Shown: positions 25,228 to 36,090 of the stretch, piece by piece
Numbering within the stretch: the stretch's first letter is position 1
Layout: each line of letters begins with the position of its first letter
Source of the DNA: Sphingobacteriales bacterium
GTDB lineage: Bacteria > Bacteroidota > Bacteroidia > Chitinophagales > JADIYW01
Length of the DNA stretch: 64,000 nucleotides
Direction: 5' to 3'
NCBI GenBank assembly: GCA_016721245.1
Contig: JADKIQ010000009.1
Location: 124,001 to 188,000 of the forward strand
Notes under the pieces: model-generated
What the model was told of the DNA's origin: nothing
Databases searched by the model: none
Seen by the model: only the letters and a program-made list of their open reading frames with translations
Translations under genes and position numbers: made by a program

Positions 25228-25451
25228 TCTTGAATCTGATTTTTTACTGCTTTATTAGAAACGACTTTTCCATCTTTTGTCTGTTGAATAGATGATTGCA
25301 ATCTTGTTTGTTGAAATGAAGATAGTTCATCTAAAATATCGCTATCTTTTTTTATAGAATTAAAAGACTCATTTAACACCAAGAGTGTTTCTTCATCTTC
25401 TATGGTATCGATAAATTGGTGAAGTTGAGATTTTAGTGCTTGTTTTGTCAT
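25212..25451 (-). CDS. Antitoxin of a ParE/RelE-type pair
   Basis: A 79-residue protein starting at MTKQALKSQL; the upstream codons encode an unlikely hydrophobic leader. The N-terminal helices (HQFIDTIEDEETLLVLNES) and the polar C-terminus (NKAVKNQIQEWLTK) fit small antitoxins of Bacteroidota paired with ParE-like toxins. Position is the best evidence: the gene is directly upstream of and overlaps the toxin. DNA binding and autoregulation are usual for the group but not visible here. Confidence 0.7.
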   Translation of the reverse strand: MTKQALKSQLHQFIDTIEDEETLLVLNESFNSIKKDSDILDELSSFQQTRLQSSIQQTKDGKVVSNKAVKNQIQEWLTK

Positions 25452-25485
25452 AATTAAAATTAAGAAGAAAAAAGATAAAAAACAA

Positions 25486-25623
25486 CTAATCCAACAGGTC
25501 ATCTATTAAGCTATCTCTTGATTCTTCATACTTCTTTATATCTTTTATAGTAAATAAATTCTTGAACCGAATTATCCATAAAAGAATAACAAGAAGAAAT
25601 GCGATTATAAAGATAATTTCCAT
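25486..25623 (-). CDS. Small single-pass membrane protein (45 aa)
   Basis: The frame reads MEII then a hydrophobic helix (FIIAFLLVILLWIIRF) and a charged tail (IKKYEESRDSLIDDLLD) before TAG. It lies between uvrB (10-bp gap) and the antitoxin, all on one strand. The clean helix-plus-acidic-tail design supports a real gene. The function is unknown. Confidence 0.5.
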   Translation of the reverse strand: MEIIFIIAFLLVILLWIIRFKNLFTIKDIKKYEESRDSLIDDLLD

Positions 25624-25633
25624 AATAAAGGAT

Positions 25634-27661
<2,028 letters not shown>

Positions 27662-27671
27662 CTTTCTACCT

Positions 27672-27679
27672 CAAAGATA
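27672..27679 (-). promoter_or_regulatory. Bacteroidota -7 element before uvrB
   Basis: TATCTTTG on the minus strand fits TAnnTTTG, 10 bp before the uvrB ATG. No LexA-type box was recognised. Confidence 0.45.
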
Positions 27680-27763
27680 TACAAAAGATAAGAATGCACC
27701 ATTAGTGGTAAATGAAAGTAAATGCTTAAAAAAAACAAGTATTTTTAAGTAAACTAAAAGAGT

Positions 27764-29077
27764 ATGCAAAGAGTTCTTTACACATTTTTACTTCTATCTT
27801 TTTTTATTGCACCCGGCAATGCTACGGATTGTTTTAACGGAAGATATAAGAATAAAGTTTTTTCCGAATATACGGTTCTCAATAATATTATATATGCCCG
27901 CAAACAAACCAGTGACGGCCGCTGGCAAAATTTAGGTTATGATGTATATCAGCCCAAAAACGATACGGTTTCCAACAGACCAGTAGTAGTACTGGCACAT
28001 GGTGGCGGTTATATAGATTTGCTAGACCAGAAAAGTCCGGATATTGTAGAACTGGCGATAGATCTGGTAAAACGTGGCTATGTGGTCATGTCATTAGAGT
28101 ACAGGGAGGAATCAAACCCTCTGTCCTTATTGTCAGAAGAAAATATGGTAAAGGCCGTTGGTCGTTCATTGATAGATATCCGTGATGCTACCTGCAGCAT
28201 TATGGACACCACCATAAATCACGGGAACCCGTATAAAGTGGATTACAATAAAGTTATTGTCGGCGGTGTTTCCGCAGGTTCAGTAAGTTTTTTACACGCC
28301 TTATTTTTGGATAGTTTATCCTGGATGCCACCACAATATCAGCAATGGATTTTACAGGTGGAGCCGAATTCACAGGCATTGCTGGATAACCGTTACTGCG
28401 GAGCCAATGTCATTGGTATGATTAATATTTCAGGCGCCTTGCTGGATACCGCCTGGATAAAACCTAACAGAAATTATCCGCCCATGTTATCACAACACGG
28501 CACCGCAGATCCGATAGTTCCATATAATTATGATCATCCCTTTCATTTGCCAATGCTGCCAAAACTGATGGGTAGTTATTTAATAGATAAGCGTTATAAA
28601 GAACTAGGATTGCGCAGTGAGTTTGAATCCTGGCTTGGATATTCGCATGTGCCGTTTATCGGTGGATTAAACATAGAAGCGCTTTTTAGTCCAAACCCAT
28701 TGGCACTTATTTTTAATCCTTATGTTTTGGATAGCACCAAACGACATATTGCTAATTTTTGTTATAGTTTGATAGATTGCGATGAGCGAATTACAGGAAT
28801 AAAGCAAAACGTTATTTCATCTACTTTGCCTGTTTTTCCAAACCCGTCTACGGGAAATTTCAGCATTCAGCTTCCAATTGGGATTTCGGTGAATAAATAT
28901 AATGTTGTAATATATGACATCTCCGGTAAAGAGTTATTGACCAGAGATTTTGGCGGAAACTCATCTTTTATAACCATTAATGAACAACTGTCGCCCGGTA
29001 TGTATTTTATAAAGCTACAATATGAAAAGAATAGTGAATTAAATGTTTATACCGGAAAAGTGACGATTAAAGAATAA
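27764..29077 (+). CDS. Secreted carboxylesterase-like hydrolase with T9SS sorting domain
   Basis: A 437-residue exported protein with the signal peptide MQRVLYTFLLLSFFIAPGNA. The alpha/beta hydrolase domain has the oxyanion HGGG (80-82) and nucleophile Ser170 in GGVSAGS; an acid/base is likely in HGTADPIVP and the later His of GYSHVPF. Residues from about 355 form a type A C-terminal domain (PVFPNPSTGNFSIQLP, VVIYDISGKEL, LSPGMYFIKL), the usual signal for type IX secretion. It should be released or attached at the cell surface. The substrate is unknown. Confidence 0.85.
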   Translation: MQRVLYTFLLLSFFIAPGNATDCFNGRYKNKVFSEYTVLNNIIYARKQTSDGRWQNLGYDVYQPKNDTVSNRPVVVLAHGGGYIDLLDQKSPDIVELAIDLVKRGYVVMSLEYREESNPLSLLSEENMVKAVGRSLIDIRDATCSIMDTTINHGNPYKVDYNKVIVGGVSAGSVSFLHALFLDSLSWMPPQYQQWILQVEPNSQALLDNRYCGANVIGMINISGALLDTAWIKPNRNYPPMLSQHGTADPIVPYNYDHPFHLPMLPKLMGSYLIDKRYKELGLRSEFESWLGYSHVPFIGGLNIEALFSPNPLALIFNPYVLDSTKRHIANFCYSLIDCDERITGIKQNVISSTLPVFPNPSTGNFSIQLPIGISVNKYNVVIYDISGKELLTRDFGGNSSFITINEQLSPGMYFIKLQYEKNSELNVYTGKVTIKE

Positions 29078-29123
29078 CTTTTTCTATTAACATCTTTTTT
29101 CTCTTTCATTCATAACATTTTCC

Positions 29124-29131
29124 TACTTTTG
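29124..29131 (+). promoter_or_regulatory. Bacteroidota -7 element before the DUF5606 gene
   Basis: TACTTTTG fits TAnnTTTG, 17 bp before the ATG at 29149. Confidence 0.5.
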
Positions 29132-29148
29132 TAAACTAAAATTAGTTT

Positions 29149-29673
29149 ATGGAATTCAGAGAAATTATTGCCGTAACCGGCATTGCAGGCTTGAAAAGAG
29201 TAGTGGCCAACAGAAATGACGGATTAATATTGAGCGAATTAGACGGCTCCAACAAAAAATTTTATTCCAATCGCCAGCATATGTTTTCTCCTTTAGAAAA
29301 CATAGCAATTTACACGGATAACGATACTGTTCCATTGCTGGATGTACTTATTGAAATGAAAAATCAAAAAGCAACTAACGCACCTGTGGATGCCAACGCA
29401 ACCAATGATGTTCTGAGAAATTATTTAGGAACAATTTTACCAAATTTTGACAGAGAGCGTGTTAATATTTCTGACATCAAAAAACTGATTAAATGGTTTG
29501 CCATTCTGGAAGATTTGGATGTTATCAAAAAGTCGGAAACACCAACAACAGAAGAAGCTAAAGTAGCCGCAAAAAAAGATGTGGCACCTGCAAAAACAAA
29601 AGCACCTGCAAAGGATGTGGTGGTACAGAAACAATCTGTAGCAAAACCACGTATGACTAAAAACAAAGTATAA
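29149..29673 (+). CDS. DUF5606-like protein
   Basis: A 174-residue cytoplasmic protein typical of Bacteroidota. The first 125 residues (FREIIAVTGIAGLKRVVANR, then SDIKKLIKWFAILEDLDVI) form the conserved part I associate with DUF5606. The last 45 are a low-complexity Ala/Lys/Pro/Val tail, similar in style to the histone-like protein at 23716. The role is unknown; a nucleic-acid contact by the basic tail is speculation. A strong terminator follows the stop. Confidence 0.75.
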   Translation: MEFREIIAVTGIAGLKRVVANRNDGLILSELDGSNKKFYSNRQHMFSPLENIAIYTDNDTVPLLDVLIEMKNQKATNAPVDANATNDVLRNYLGTILPNFDRERVNISDIKKLIKWFAILEDLDVIKKSETPTTEEAKVAAKKDVAPAKTKAPAKDVVVQKQSVAKPRMTKNKV

Positions 29674-29686
29674 TTTTATCAGCTTG

Positions 29687-29726
29687 ATTCCTTCAAGGTT
29701 GAAAAACCTTGAAGGAATTTTTATTT
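29687..29726 (+). terminator. Strong intrinsic terminator after the DUF5606 gene
   Basis: ATTCCTTCAAGGTT (29687-29700) pairs perfectly with AACCTTGAAGGAAT (29705-29718) over GAAA, followed by TTTTATTT. The upstream in-frame extension of the next gene runs through it, which supports a start at 29741 for that gene. Confidence 0.85.
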
Positions 29727-29740
29727 ATAAAAAGGAATTT

Positions 29741-31444
29741 ATGAAAACTGTTACCAGAAATAAACGAAACTACCTTTCTGAAGATCTGATTGTGAATACA
29801 TGGGAAGATGTGGCATCTTATTATGATGAACTGCAGACCCGGGCAATTGAAGACAAAGATGGTTTGCTGAAATGGATGGCTGACAGAAGTGAGACAGATG
29901 CCGTGGTGGATGAGGAATATCGTTGGCGTTATATTCGTCAAACCTGCGATACGGAAGACGAAGCACACGCCAAAGTTTACGAAAATTTCATCGAACACAT
30001 CATGCCAAAATGGATGACGGTGACAAATGAGCTGAATAAAAAACTGGCAGCTTCTGCTTTTATTAATGAATTAGATCAGGAACGTTTTTTTGTCTATTTG
30101 AGAAATCTTCAGTCTCAATTAAAACTTTTCCGTGAAGAAAATATTTCTTTGTCACAACAAATACAATTATTGTCGCAGGAATATGGTTCTATCATCGGCG
30201 CTATGACCATAGAACACGAAGGCAATGAATATACATTGCCACAGGCTGGTGTTTTTCTGCAAAATCAAGACAGAGCATTGCGCAAAACGATTTACGAAAA
30301 AATCAGTAGCCGTCGTTTTCAGGACAGAGAAAAACTGAACAATTTGTTTTCAGAGTTGCTGAAAATCCGTCATCAAATGGCACTGAACGCGGGCTTTGAG
30401 AATTTCAGAGATTATATGTTTGCTGAGATGGGGCGATTCGACTACGATGTGAAATCCTGCGAGCAGTTTCATGAAGCGATCAAGTCGGAAGTGATTCCTC
30501 TGGTCAAAAAAATTCATCAGAAAAGAAAACAACAATTGGGTGTAGAAAATCTGTTTCCATATGATTTGGAGGTAGACGCTGAAAATTTGCCTGCGCTGAA
30601 ACCATTTAGCACACAGGAAGAACTGATTGAGAAATCGGTAAAATGTCTTGATGAAGTGGATTCGTTTTTTGCGGAATGCATTTCCATTATGAACAACATG
30701 AACTACCTGGATTTGAATTCGCGCAAAGGCAAAGCGCCTGGTGGTTATAACATGACCTTGCCGGAAATTGGCGTGCCGTTTATTTTTATGAATGCTGCAG
30801 GCACGCATCGCGATTTAGAAACCATGGTACACGAAGCCGGCCATGCGGTGCATTCGTTTTTGATGCGCACGTTGCCGTATAATTTCGATCAGGATATTTC
30901 GTCAGAGATGGCAGAACTGGCCTCCATGAGTATGGAACTGATGACCTTTGACGGACTGGATGCATTCTATAATCATGCAGATAAAAAACGCGCGATAGAA
31001 ACACACCTCGAAGGTATTATCACGATGCTGCCCTGGATTGCCCTGATTGATAAATTCCAGCACTGGATTTATACAAATCCGAATCACACCAATGAAGAGC
31101 GAGAAAACAAATGGGAAGAGCTGCATAAAGAATTAAGCAGTGATGTGATTGACTACAGTCCGTATGCTGATTTCAGAAAAACCATGTGGCATAAACAACT
31201 GCATATTTTTGAAGTGCCGTTTTATTATATCGAATATGGCATTGCGCAATTGGGCGCAATTGCAGTGTGGCGCAACTACAAGCAAAACAAGCATAAAGCG
31301 GTGGAGGATTATAAAAACGCCTTGAAATTGGGCTATACAAAATCCATTCCTGAAATGTATAAAGCAGCAGGCATTGAATTCAATTTTACAGCGGCTTATG
31401 TAAAAGAATTGATGGAATTTCTGAATAAGGAGATAGGTCAATAA
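29741..31444 (+). CDS. M3-family oligoendopeptidase
   Basis: A 567-residue zinc metallopeptidase starting at MKTVTRNKRN; an earlier start would read through the terminator hairpin. The zinc motif HEAGH has ligands His364 and His368 with catalytic Glu365, and the third ligand is probably the Glu in SSEMAELASM. The rest is helical, as in PepF/M3 enzymes that cut small peptides in the cytoplasm. There is no signal peptide. It converges with the acyltransferase gene; the coding ends abut. Confidence 0.9.
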   Translation: MKTVTRNKRNYLSEDLIVNTWEDVASYYDELQTRAIEDKDGLLKWMADRSETDAVVDEEYRWRYIRQTCDTEDEAHAKVYENFIEHIMPKWMTVTNELNKKLAASAFINELDQERFFVYLRNLQSQLKLFREENISLSQQIQLLSQEYGSIIGAMTIEHEGNEYTLPQAGVFLQNQDRALRKTIYEKISSRRFQDREKLNNLFSELLKIRHQMALNAGFENFRDYMFAEMGRFDYDVKSCEQFHEAIKSEVIPLVKKIHQKRKQQLGVENLFPYDLEVDAENLPALKPFSTQEELIEKSVKCLDEVDSFFAECISIMNNMNYLDLNSRKGKAPGGYNMTLPEIGVPFIFMNAAGTHRDLETMVHEAGHAVHSFLMRTLPYNFDQDISSEMAELASMSMELMTFDGLDAFYNHADKKRAIETHLEGIITMLPWIALIDKFQHWIYTNPNHTNEERENKWEELHKELSSDVIDYSPYADFRKTMWHKQLHIFEVPFYYIEYGIAQLGAIAVWRNYKQNKHKAVEDYKNALKLGYTKSIPEMYKAAGIEFNFTAAYVKELMEFLNKEIGQ

Positions 31445-32776
31445 TTAAACCGACAAATTTTTCAGCAACCATTCTTTACAGGATTTGTGTAAAGAGATTA
31501 ATTCATTTTTTTCATTCTTATCCAGGGAAAATAACGTAAAAAATCCTTTTACCGATTTGAATGATTGATACCAGTAATAAGCGAATAATCCGGAACCGTA
31601 AGCGAATACGACAGCACCTGCACCAATACTCACTTTTTCTACATACGTTTCTGCTTCAAAAATCATTGGAAGAAAAAAGAAATAACAAACATAAAAAATC
31701 AGGAATAAAAACATACCAACAACCACACGAACCGTACTTTCAAAAACAGGATTTTTTACTTTTTTCTCTACGATAATTTTTGGCAGGAAGAACGGAATTG
31801 CATTCAATATAAATCCTGCAGCAAAAACCGGAAAAGAAAACAACAAACCAATACTTAATAAAAACCAGCTTGCTTTGTTTTTATTAAAGATGTTTAATGG
31901 TATTTTATAAGCAGCTAATTTGTTTTCGAATTGCGCTAACTCATTTTTGAAAGCTAAAAAAATTTCTTTTTGTGTAGTATAATAATGCGCTAATTGTTTG
32001 GTGATATGAACGCGCATGTCAAACAAATTTTCAACGTCATTTTTGTTTTTAAATTGCTGTGCCAATTCTTTGCCGACCATTTCTTCAGCAGCTATTTCCA
32101 TTCCGTACAAATCAGCTTCTGTTTGTATAATCATACATTCAGCCAGTCTTTCATGGGTTTTCTGCGTAATAATTTCTATGCTTTCTTTACTGTTGATGTC
32201 TTGCAAATTCAAATCCTGCAAAGTAAAAGGGGTACCGAAATTGATAATCAGATCTGCTTGAAACTTATTGTAAATATGGTAGTTTAAGCCAATTGGCTGA
32301 ATGCGAAGTTTATTCAAATCTTGTTTTTCATTGGCATAATCTACAGCAATATGTGCCGTTCCTTTTCTGAAATTGCGAATGGTTTTTTCCTGAATACATT
32401 TGCCTTCGCTAAAGATGAGCACCGGCCTGGCCTTGTCAAATAATTCAAACATTCTTCCGAAGGTTTCCTGATTCTTTTCGAGATTATCATCGCATTCTTC
32501 TTTTCTGTAAATAGGAATGATATGGTATTGCCACAATAACCATTTCAGGAAATCATTGGCAAATGCATCACCGCGAGCCAGAAAAAACACCCCTCTTTTT
32601 ACGTTTACTGCAATCGCAATCGGATCAATCACGGCATTGGTATGGTTGGCAACAATTAAGGTAGGTTTCTTTAGGTCTATATTTTCTTTTCCTATAATTT
32701 TAATTGAATAAGCGGTTCGCCAGCTAAGTTTTAACAGCGGTTTAAAAATCCAGTATAAATAATTTATGGGAAGCAT
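31445..32776 (-). CDS. PlsC-domain acyltransferase, membrane-anchored
   Basis: A 443-residue protein. The acyltransferase domain covers about residues 1-230, with VANHTNAVIDPIAI (His45, Asp51; a H-X5-D variant) and FSEGKCIQE as the phosphate-binding block. A helical linker follows, then four membrane helices from about residue 310. It probably transfers acyl chains to glycerol-3-phosphate or lysophosphatidate at the inner membrane. The C-terminal membrane part is longer than in simple PlsC. It is a single gene with its own -7 element. Confidence 0.82.
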   Translation of the reverse strand: MLPINYLYWIFKPLLKLSWRTAYSIKIIGKENIDLKKPTLIVANHTNAVIDPIAIAVNVKRGVFFLARGDAFANDFLKWLLWQYHIIPIYRKEECDDNLEKNQETFGRMFELFDKARPVLIFSEGKCIQEKTIRNFRKGTAHIAVDYANEKQDLNKLRIQPIGLNYHIYNKFQADLIINFGTPFTLQDLNLQDINSKESIEIITQKTHERLAECMIIQTEADLYGMEIAAEEMVGKELAQQFKNKNDVENLFDMRVHITKQLAHYYTTQKEIFLAFKNELAQFENKLAAYKIPLNIFNKNKASWFLLSIGLLFSFPVFAAGFILNAIPFFLPKIIVEKKVKNPVFESTVRVVVGMFLFLIFYVCYFFFLPMIFEAETYVEKVSIGAGAVVFAYGSGLFAYYWYQSFKSVKGFFTLFSLDKNEKNELISLHKSCKEWLLKNLSV

Positions 32777-32795
32777 AGATGTATAAATCGGGAAG

Positions 32796-32803
32796 CAAAA
32801 CTA
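32796..32803 (-). promoter_or_regulatory. Bacteroidota -7 element before the acyltransferase
   Basis: TAGTTTTG on the minus strand fits TAnnTTTG, 19 bp before the ATG. Confidence 0.45.
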
Positions 32804-32823
32804 CCATTAAATAACGGACAAAA

Positions 32824-32856
32824 AAAGGTCTGCAGCAAATACTACAGACCTTTATC
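32824..32856. terminator. Hairpin between acyltransferase promoter and redoxin
   Basis: AAAGGTCTG (32824-32832) pairs with CAGACCTTT (32845-32853), with an almost complementary inner part. A-runs precede and T-rich sequence follows, so it can stop leftward transcripts arriving from 33479 and shield the acyltransferase promoter. Confidence 0.65.
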
Positions 32857-32873
32857 TTTTATAAGGATAAAAT

Positions 32874-33479
32874 TTATTTCTTCCATTTAATACCACATCC
32901 GATGGCTTTTGTGCTGGTAACAGTTACGGGTTTGCCGGCCAGTAAAGCATCCACCGCTGCTTCTACATATTTTTCTTTCACTGCAGCAGCATCTTCCCAG
33001 TTATCGTCAATAGCGCCGATATATTTTACAGTTAGTTTACTGCCGTCTTTTTGTAATACATACATATGAGGCGTTTTAATGGCACCAAATTTCTTAGCCT
33101 GCTCCTGAGATTCGTCGTATAAATACGGAAAAGTGAATCCTTTTTCTTTGGCACGAATCTCCATGTTGTCAAAATTGTCTTCAGGATATTGCACGGCATC
33201 ATTCGGATTGATGGCAATGACCGGATATCCTTTCGCAGCATATTTTTTATCCAATGCAATAATTCTGTCTTCATATGCTTTTGCATACGGACAGTGATTG
33301 CAGGTAAACGTAATGATAAATCCTTTGGCTTCTTTATAATCGGCCAGTGAAACATTTTTTCCTTTGATGCTTTTCAGGCTGAAATCCGAAACAGACGAAC
33401 CAACAGTATATCCATCTGATGCGACAGCATGAAAGGTAAGACCAACAACAGCGAGTATCGCTAAAAATAATTTTTGCAT
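32874..33479 (-). CDS. Exported thioredoxin-fold protein (AhpC/TSA-like)
   Basis: A 201-residue protein with the signal peptide MQKLFLAILAVVGLTFHAVA. The fold opens VGSSVSDFSLKSIKGKNVSL and carries TCNHCPYAKAYEDR, so the active site is a CxxC (CNHC) at the peroxiredoxin/thioredoxin position. Later KFGAIKTPHMYVL has the cis-proline. It should act as a periplasmic thiol oxidoreductase. It starts 3 bp after the TlpA-like gene upstream, so the two are co-transcribed. Confidence 0.85.
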   Translation of the reverse strand: MQKLFLAILAVVGLTFHAVASDGYTVGSSVSDFSLKSIKGKNVSLADYKEAKGFIITFTCNHCPYAKAYEDRIIALDKKYAAKGYPVIAINPNDAVQYPEDNFDNMEIRAKEKGFTFPYLYDESQEQAKKFGAIKTPHMYVLQKDGSKLTVKYIGAIDDNWEDAAAVKEKYVEAAVDALLAGKPVTVTSTKAIGCGIKWKK

Positions 33480-33482
33480 AAC

Positions 33483-33980
33483 TTATAATTTAGAGTGAAT
33501 AATTTTTTCCAGTTCATCGAATGATGCATAATCACCTTCGTGAAAATATAGCTTCGTTCCGTTTTTGTAAAATAATGTCATAGGTATGGTACCCGACCAC
33601 TTCGTATCAATTTTATCAATCCAGATATTGGGATTGCCGGCAGATAAAATGAATGATTCCGAAGAATAGTTATTCTTTTTCAGAAATTCATTTACCTGCA
33701 CTGCACGTGTTTTAGCATCCTGGCTGACGAAAATAATTTTCACAGATTGTTGTGAAAATGTCTGCGCAGCTTTTTCAAAAAAAGGTAATTCTGTTACACA
33801 AGGCTTGCACCAGGTAGCCCAGAAGTTTACCACATATAAAGTGTCGTTTTTTTGCTGAACTCGATTTTCATATGCTGCTAAATTCAAAATTACTGAACTT
33901 GATTGAGCATTTGCAAAAAGAGAAATACATCCCAAAGCAATTAGTAAAAAATATTTCCTAAATGAAACGACAGAATTCAT
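33483..33980 (-). CDS. TlpA-like periplasmic thioredoxin
   Basis: A 165-residue protein, started at MNSVVSFRKY rather than eight codons earlier because this gives a normal signal peptide ending near FANAQ. The active site is NFWATWCKPCVTELPFF (CKPC), with a cis-proline in GTIPMTLF. TlpA/ResA proteins reduce disulfides in the periplasm, for example in cytochrome c maturation. It is encoded directly upstream of the second thioredoxin-fold gene. Confidence 0.87.
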   Translation of the reverse strand: MNSVVSFRKYFLLIALGCISLFANAQSSSVILNLAAYENRVQQKNDTLYVVNFWATWCKPCVTELPFFEKAAQTFSQQSVKIIFVSQDAKTRAVQVNEFLKKNNYSSESFILSAGNPNIWIDKIDTKWSGTIPMTLFYKNGTKLYFHEGDYASFDELEKIIHSKL

Positions 33981-34046
33981 GTAGCAAGTTAACATACAAA
34001 ACAAAAAGATGTTTAGATATGAATGTTAAATAGCGTGAAGAGGAAA

Positions 34047-35276
34047 TTAATAAGGAGTAATCTGTATTAGCGGATAAAACCAGTCGCGTACTTTTTCAAT
34101 GGCAATAATGTTCCCTTCAAAATGAGAGTAATTTCCAATATTGATTAACTCCACATTGCCGCCTTTCTGTTTGAAGGTGTTGTAAGCAATTTCACTGTTT
34201 TGATAAAAAGCAATTTCATCATTTATGCTGTGATAAAAACGGGTGGGTGCTTTGGGTATCCAGTCATTAATGACATCATATTTTTTGACCGCCTGCAGAA
34301 AAATATTACTCGTATTATTTCTTATTTCATTTCTAAATGAAGGCTGCAGGGTGTTGTAAAAATAGTCAGGATATTTTGTGTCGATATATCCAATGGTTTT
34401 AGTGCCGTCAAAAACAACATTCGTAAGAGAATCATAAGGCCTAACAAAAACGGAAGCATAAGAAGGGTAGATTTGCTGAGTGGTTTGCAGGCTGTTGATT
34501 AAAAAAGCATATGCACCTGAGAAAGAAAAACTAACAGAATCTTTCAGGATATTTAATTGACTTGATTTTTCCAATGCAAACCAGCTAGCCATAGGTGCAC
34601 TGGCTTTTATATGAAACTGGTTTGGATATTTTGTTTCCAGTTTTCGCTGTGCAGCCAATGTTGCATGTCCGCCTTGAGAGTATCCCATTAAAAAAATATC
34701 CGAATTGAACCTTAAGGGGCGATAGGTCTTGTTCAGTAAAATCTGAACACTGCCCAACATATCTACCACCGCATTGGCTTCTTCCGTTGGTTCATAAAAA
34801 TGATGCGAACTATCACTGAAGCCTAAGCCGATATAATCAGCGGCACACACCAGCGTTCCGGTTTCACTGGCCATGATAAACGGCACATAATAATTCATAT
34901 CCGCACTGATGGATGGCACTTCCTGTTTTTGAATGGCGGTGCCATGCTGATAACAAACAAGCGGCACGTAATAATCTTTAATTTCAGGAATATAGACTAA
35001 GCCACTCGCGGTGATTTCGTTGTTTTTATAATCATGCGTTTTATAAAATATACGATAGACAATCACATCGTATTTTGGATGAATTAAACTATCCGAATTA
35101 GGAAGAATAGAATTGAGGCGTGCAGTTAGTTGTGTGGTTGTTAATCTGTCTTTATAACGATGGCTTATATACGTTTCTCCAAGCGTTTCATATACAACGG
35201 GTGGTACAGGAACTGATGTTTTTTTACACGAAAAAATAATTAGAGATACAACAAACAGTAAAAAAAGATTTTTCAT
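34047..35276 (-). CDS. Lipase-like alpha/beta hydrolase lipoprotein
   Basis: A 409-residue lipoprotein (signal VVSLIIFSC, Cys17). The nucleophile is Ser200 in GYSQGGHA; the domain is like secreted lipases/esterases of the LIP group (CYQHGTAI, AADYIGLGFSDSSH). The probable acid/base lie in FYHSINDEIAFYQNS and NYSHFEGN. It should be anchored in a membrane facing the periplasm or surface. It is encoded 1 bp after the ceramidase-like gene, so a joint lipid-related role is possible but unproven. Confidence 0.8.
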   Translation of the reverse strand: MKNLFLLFVVSLIIFSCKKTSVPVPPVVYETLGETYISHRYKDRLTTTQLTARLNSILPNSDSLIHPKYDVIVYRIFYKTHDYKNNEITASGLVYIPEIKDYYVPLVCYQHGTAIQKQEVPSISADMNYYVPFIMASETGTLVCAADYIGLGFSDSSHHFYEPTEEANAVVDMLGSVQILLNKTYRPLRFNSDIFLMGYSQGGHATLAAQRKLETKYPNQFHIKASAPMASWFALEKSSQLNILKDSVSFSFSGAYAFLINSLQTTQQIYPSYASVFVRPYDSLTNVVFDGTKTIGYIDTKYPDYFYNTLQPSFRNEIRNNTSNIFLQAVKKYDVINDWIPKAPTRFYHSINDEIAFYQNSEIAYNTFKQKGGNVELINIGNYSHFEGNIIAIEKVRDWFYPLIQITPY

Positions 35277-35277
35277 G

Positions 35278-36069
35278 TCAATCTGTTATTTCTTCACTAA
35301 TATAATACTGAAACAGAAAAAAGGTTGACAAACCACATAATAAATGCCAAACGCCATGCCACTGAAATAATGAATTTGGGTTACAAAAACAATGACCATC
35401 CCATCCGAAATGCCATACAAAAAAAGCAATTAAAAAACTAAGCGAACAGAAAACCGCATATTTAAATTGTATAACAGGACGGTGTTTTTTAAAATTTAAG
35501 AATTCAAACAACATACCCAAACAACACACCAACCCGAAAGCGGCACTTCCCGGGTAAAAATCAAGCCCCCAAATAGTTCTGTAAGAACCGGCAATATTAC
35601 AAAGTATTAAACTGGAAAAGTAGATGGAAATAAAAACGAAAGAACTCAGATTGTAGTAACGGGCCAGCGCAAATGACAGCATAAATGAACCAAACAGATA
35701 CATACTGTTCATATCAAACAAACCACCGGTGTGTGCTTCTGTAGCATGCATAGCCATGGAGCAAGGACCGAGCAAAACAGTAATGAGACAATAAAATAGA
35801 GGAATAAACGGATGCTTAAAAAAGAAACCTGTTTTATTAATGCTACGATGATGACTTAATATCCAGGAGCAGTAAATACCGGAAACAATAAAACCAATAT
35901 TAGAAAAGGAATTTGCGGGTTGTTTAATAAGACCATTTCCGGCAGCTTCACAAAAATTGCCACCTGATCCATCCGGAATACCAAACCAGCCTAAAGTTAA
36001 TGCTGTAAAGAACAGTAATAAAACAACAAGCGTAAATACTAATGTAATTTGAAATGTATTTTTTAGCAT
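35278..36069 (-). CDS. Ceramidase-like (CREST superfamily) membrane protein
   Basis: A 263-residue protein with about seven membrane helices. Motifs fit alkaline ceramidases: FCEAAGNGLIKQPANSFSN near the N-terminus, MHATEAHTGGLFDM in the middle, and WHGVWHLLCG at the end, giving the Ser/His/Asp set of the CREST zinc hydrolases. It may act on ceramides or related lipids in the inner membrane; many Bacteroidota make sphingolipids. It lies upstream of the lipase-like gene and 21 bp after gcvT, on one strand. Confidence 0.75.
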   Translation of the reverse strand: MLKNTFQITLVFTLVVLLLFFTALTLGWFGIPDGSGGNFCEAAGNGLIKQPANSFSNIGFIVSGIYCSWILSHHRSINKTGFFFKHPFIPLFYCLITVLLGPCSMAMHATEAHTGGLFDMNSMYLFGSFMLSFALARYYNLSSFVFISIYFSSLILCNIAGSYRTIWGLDFYPGSAAFGLVCCLGMLFEFLNFKKHRPVIQFKYAVFCSLSFLIAFFVWHFGWDGHCFCNPNSLFQWHGVWHLLCGLSTFFLFQYYISEEITD

Positions 36070-36090
36070 TGATGTTTATTGAAGAAATTT

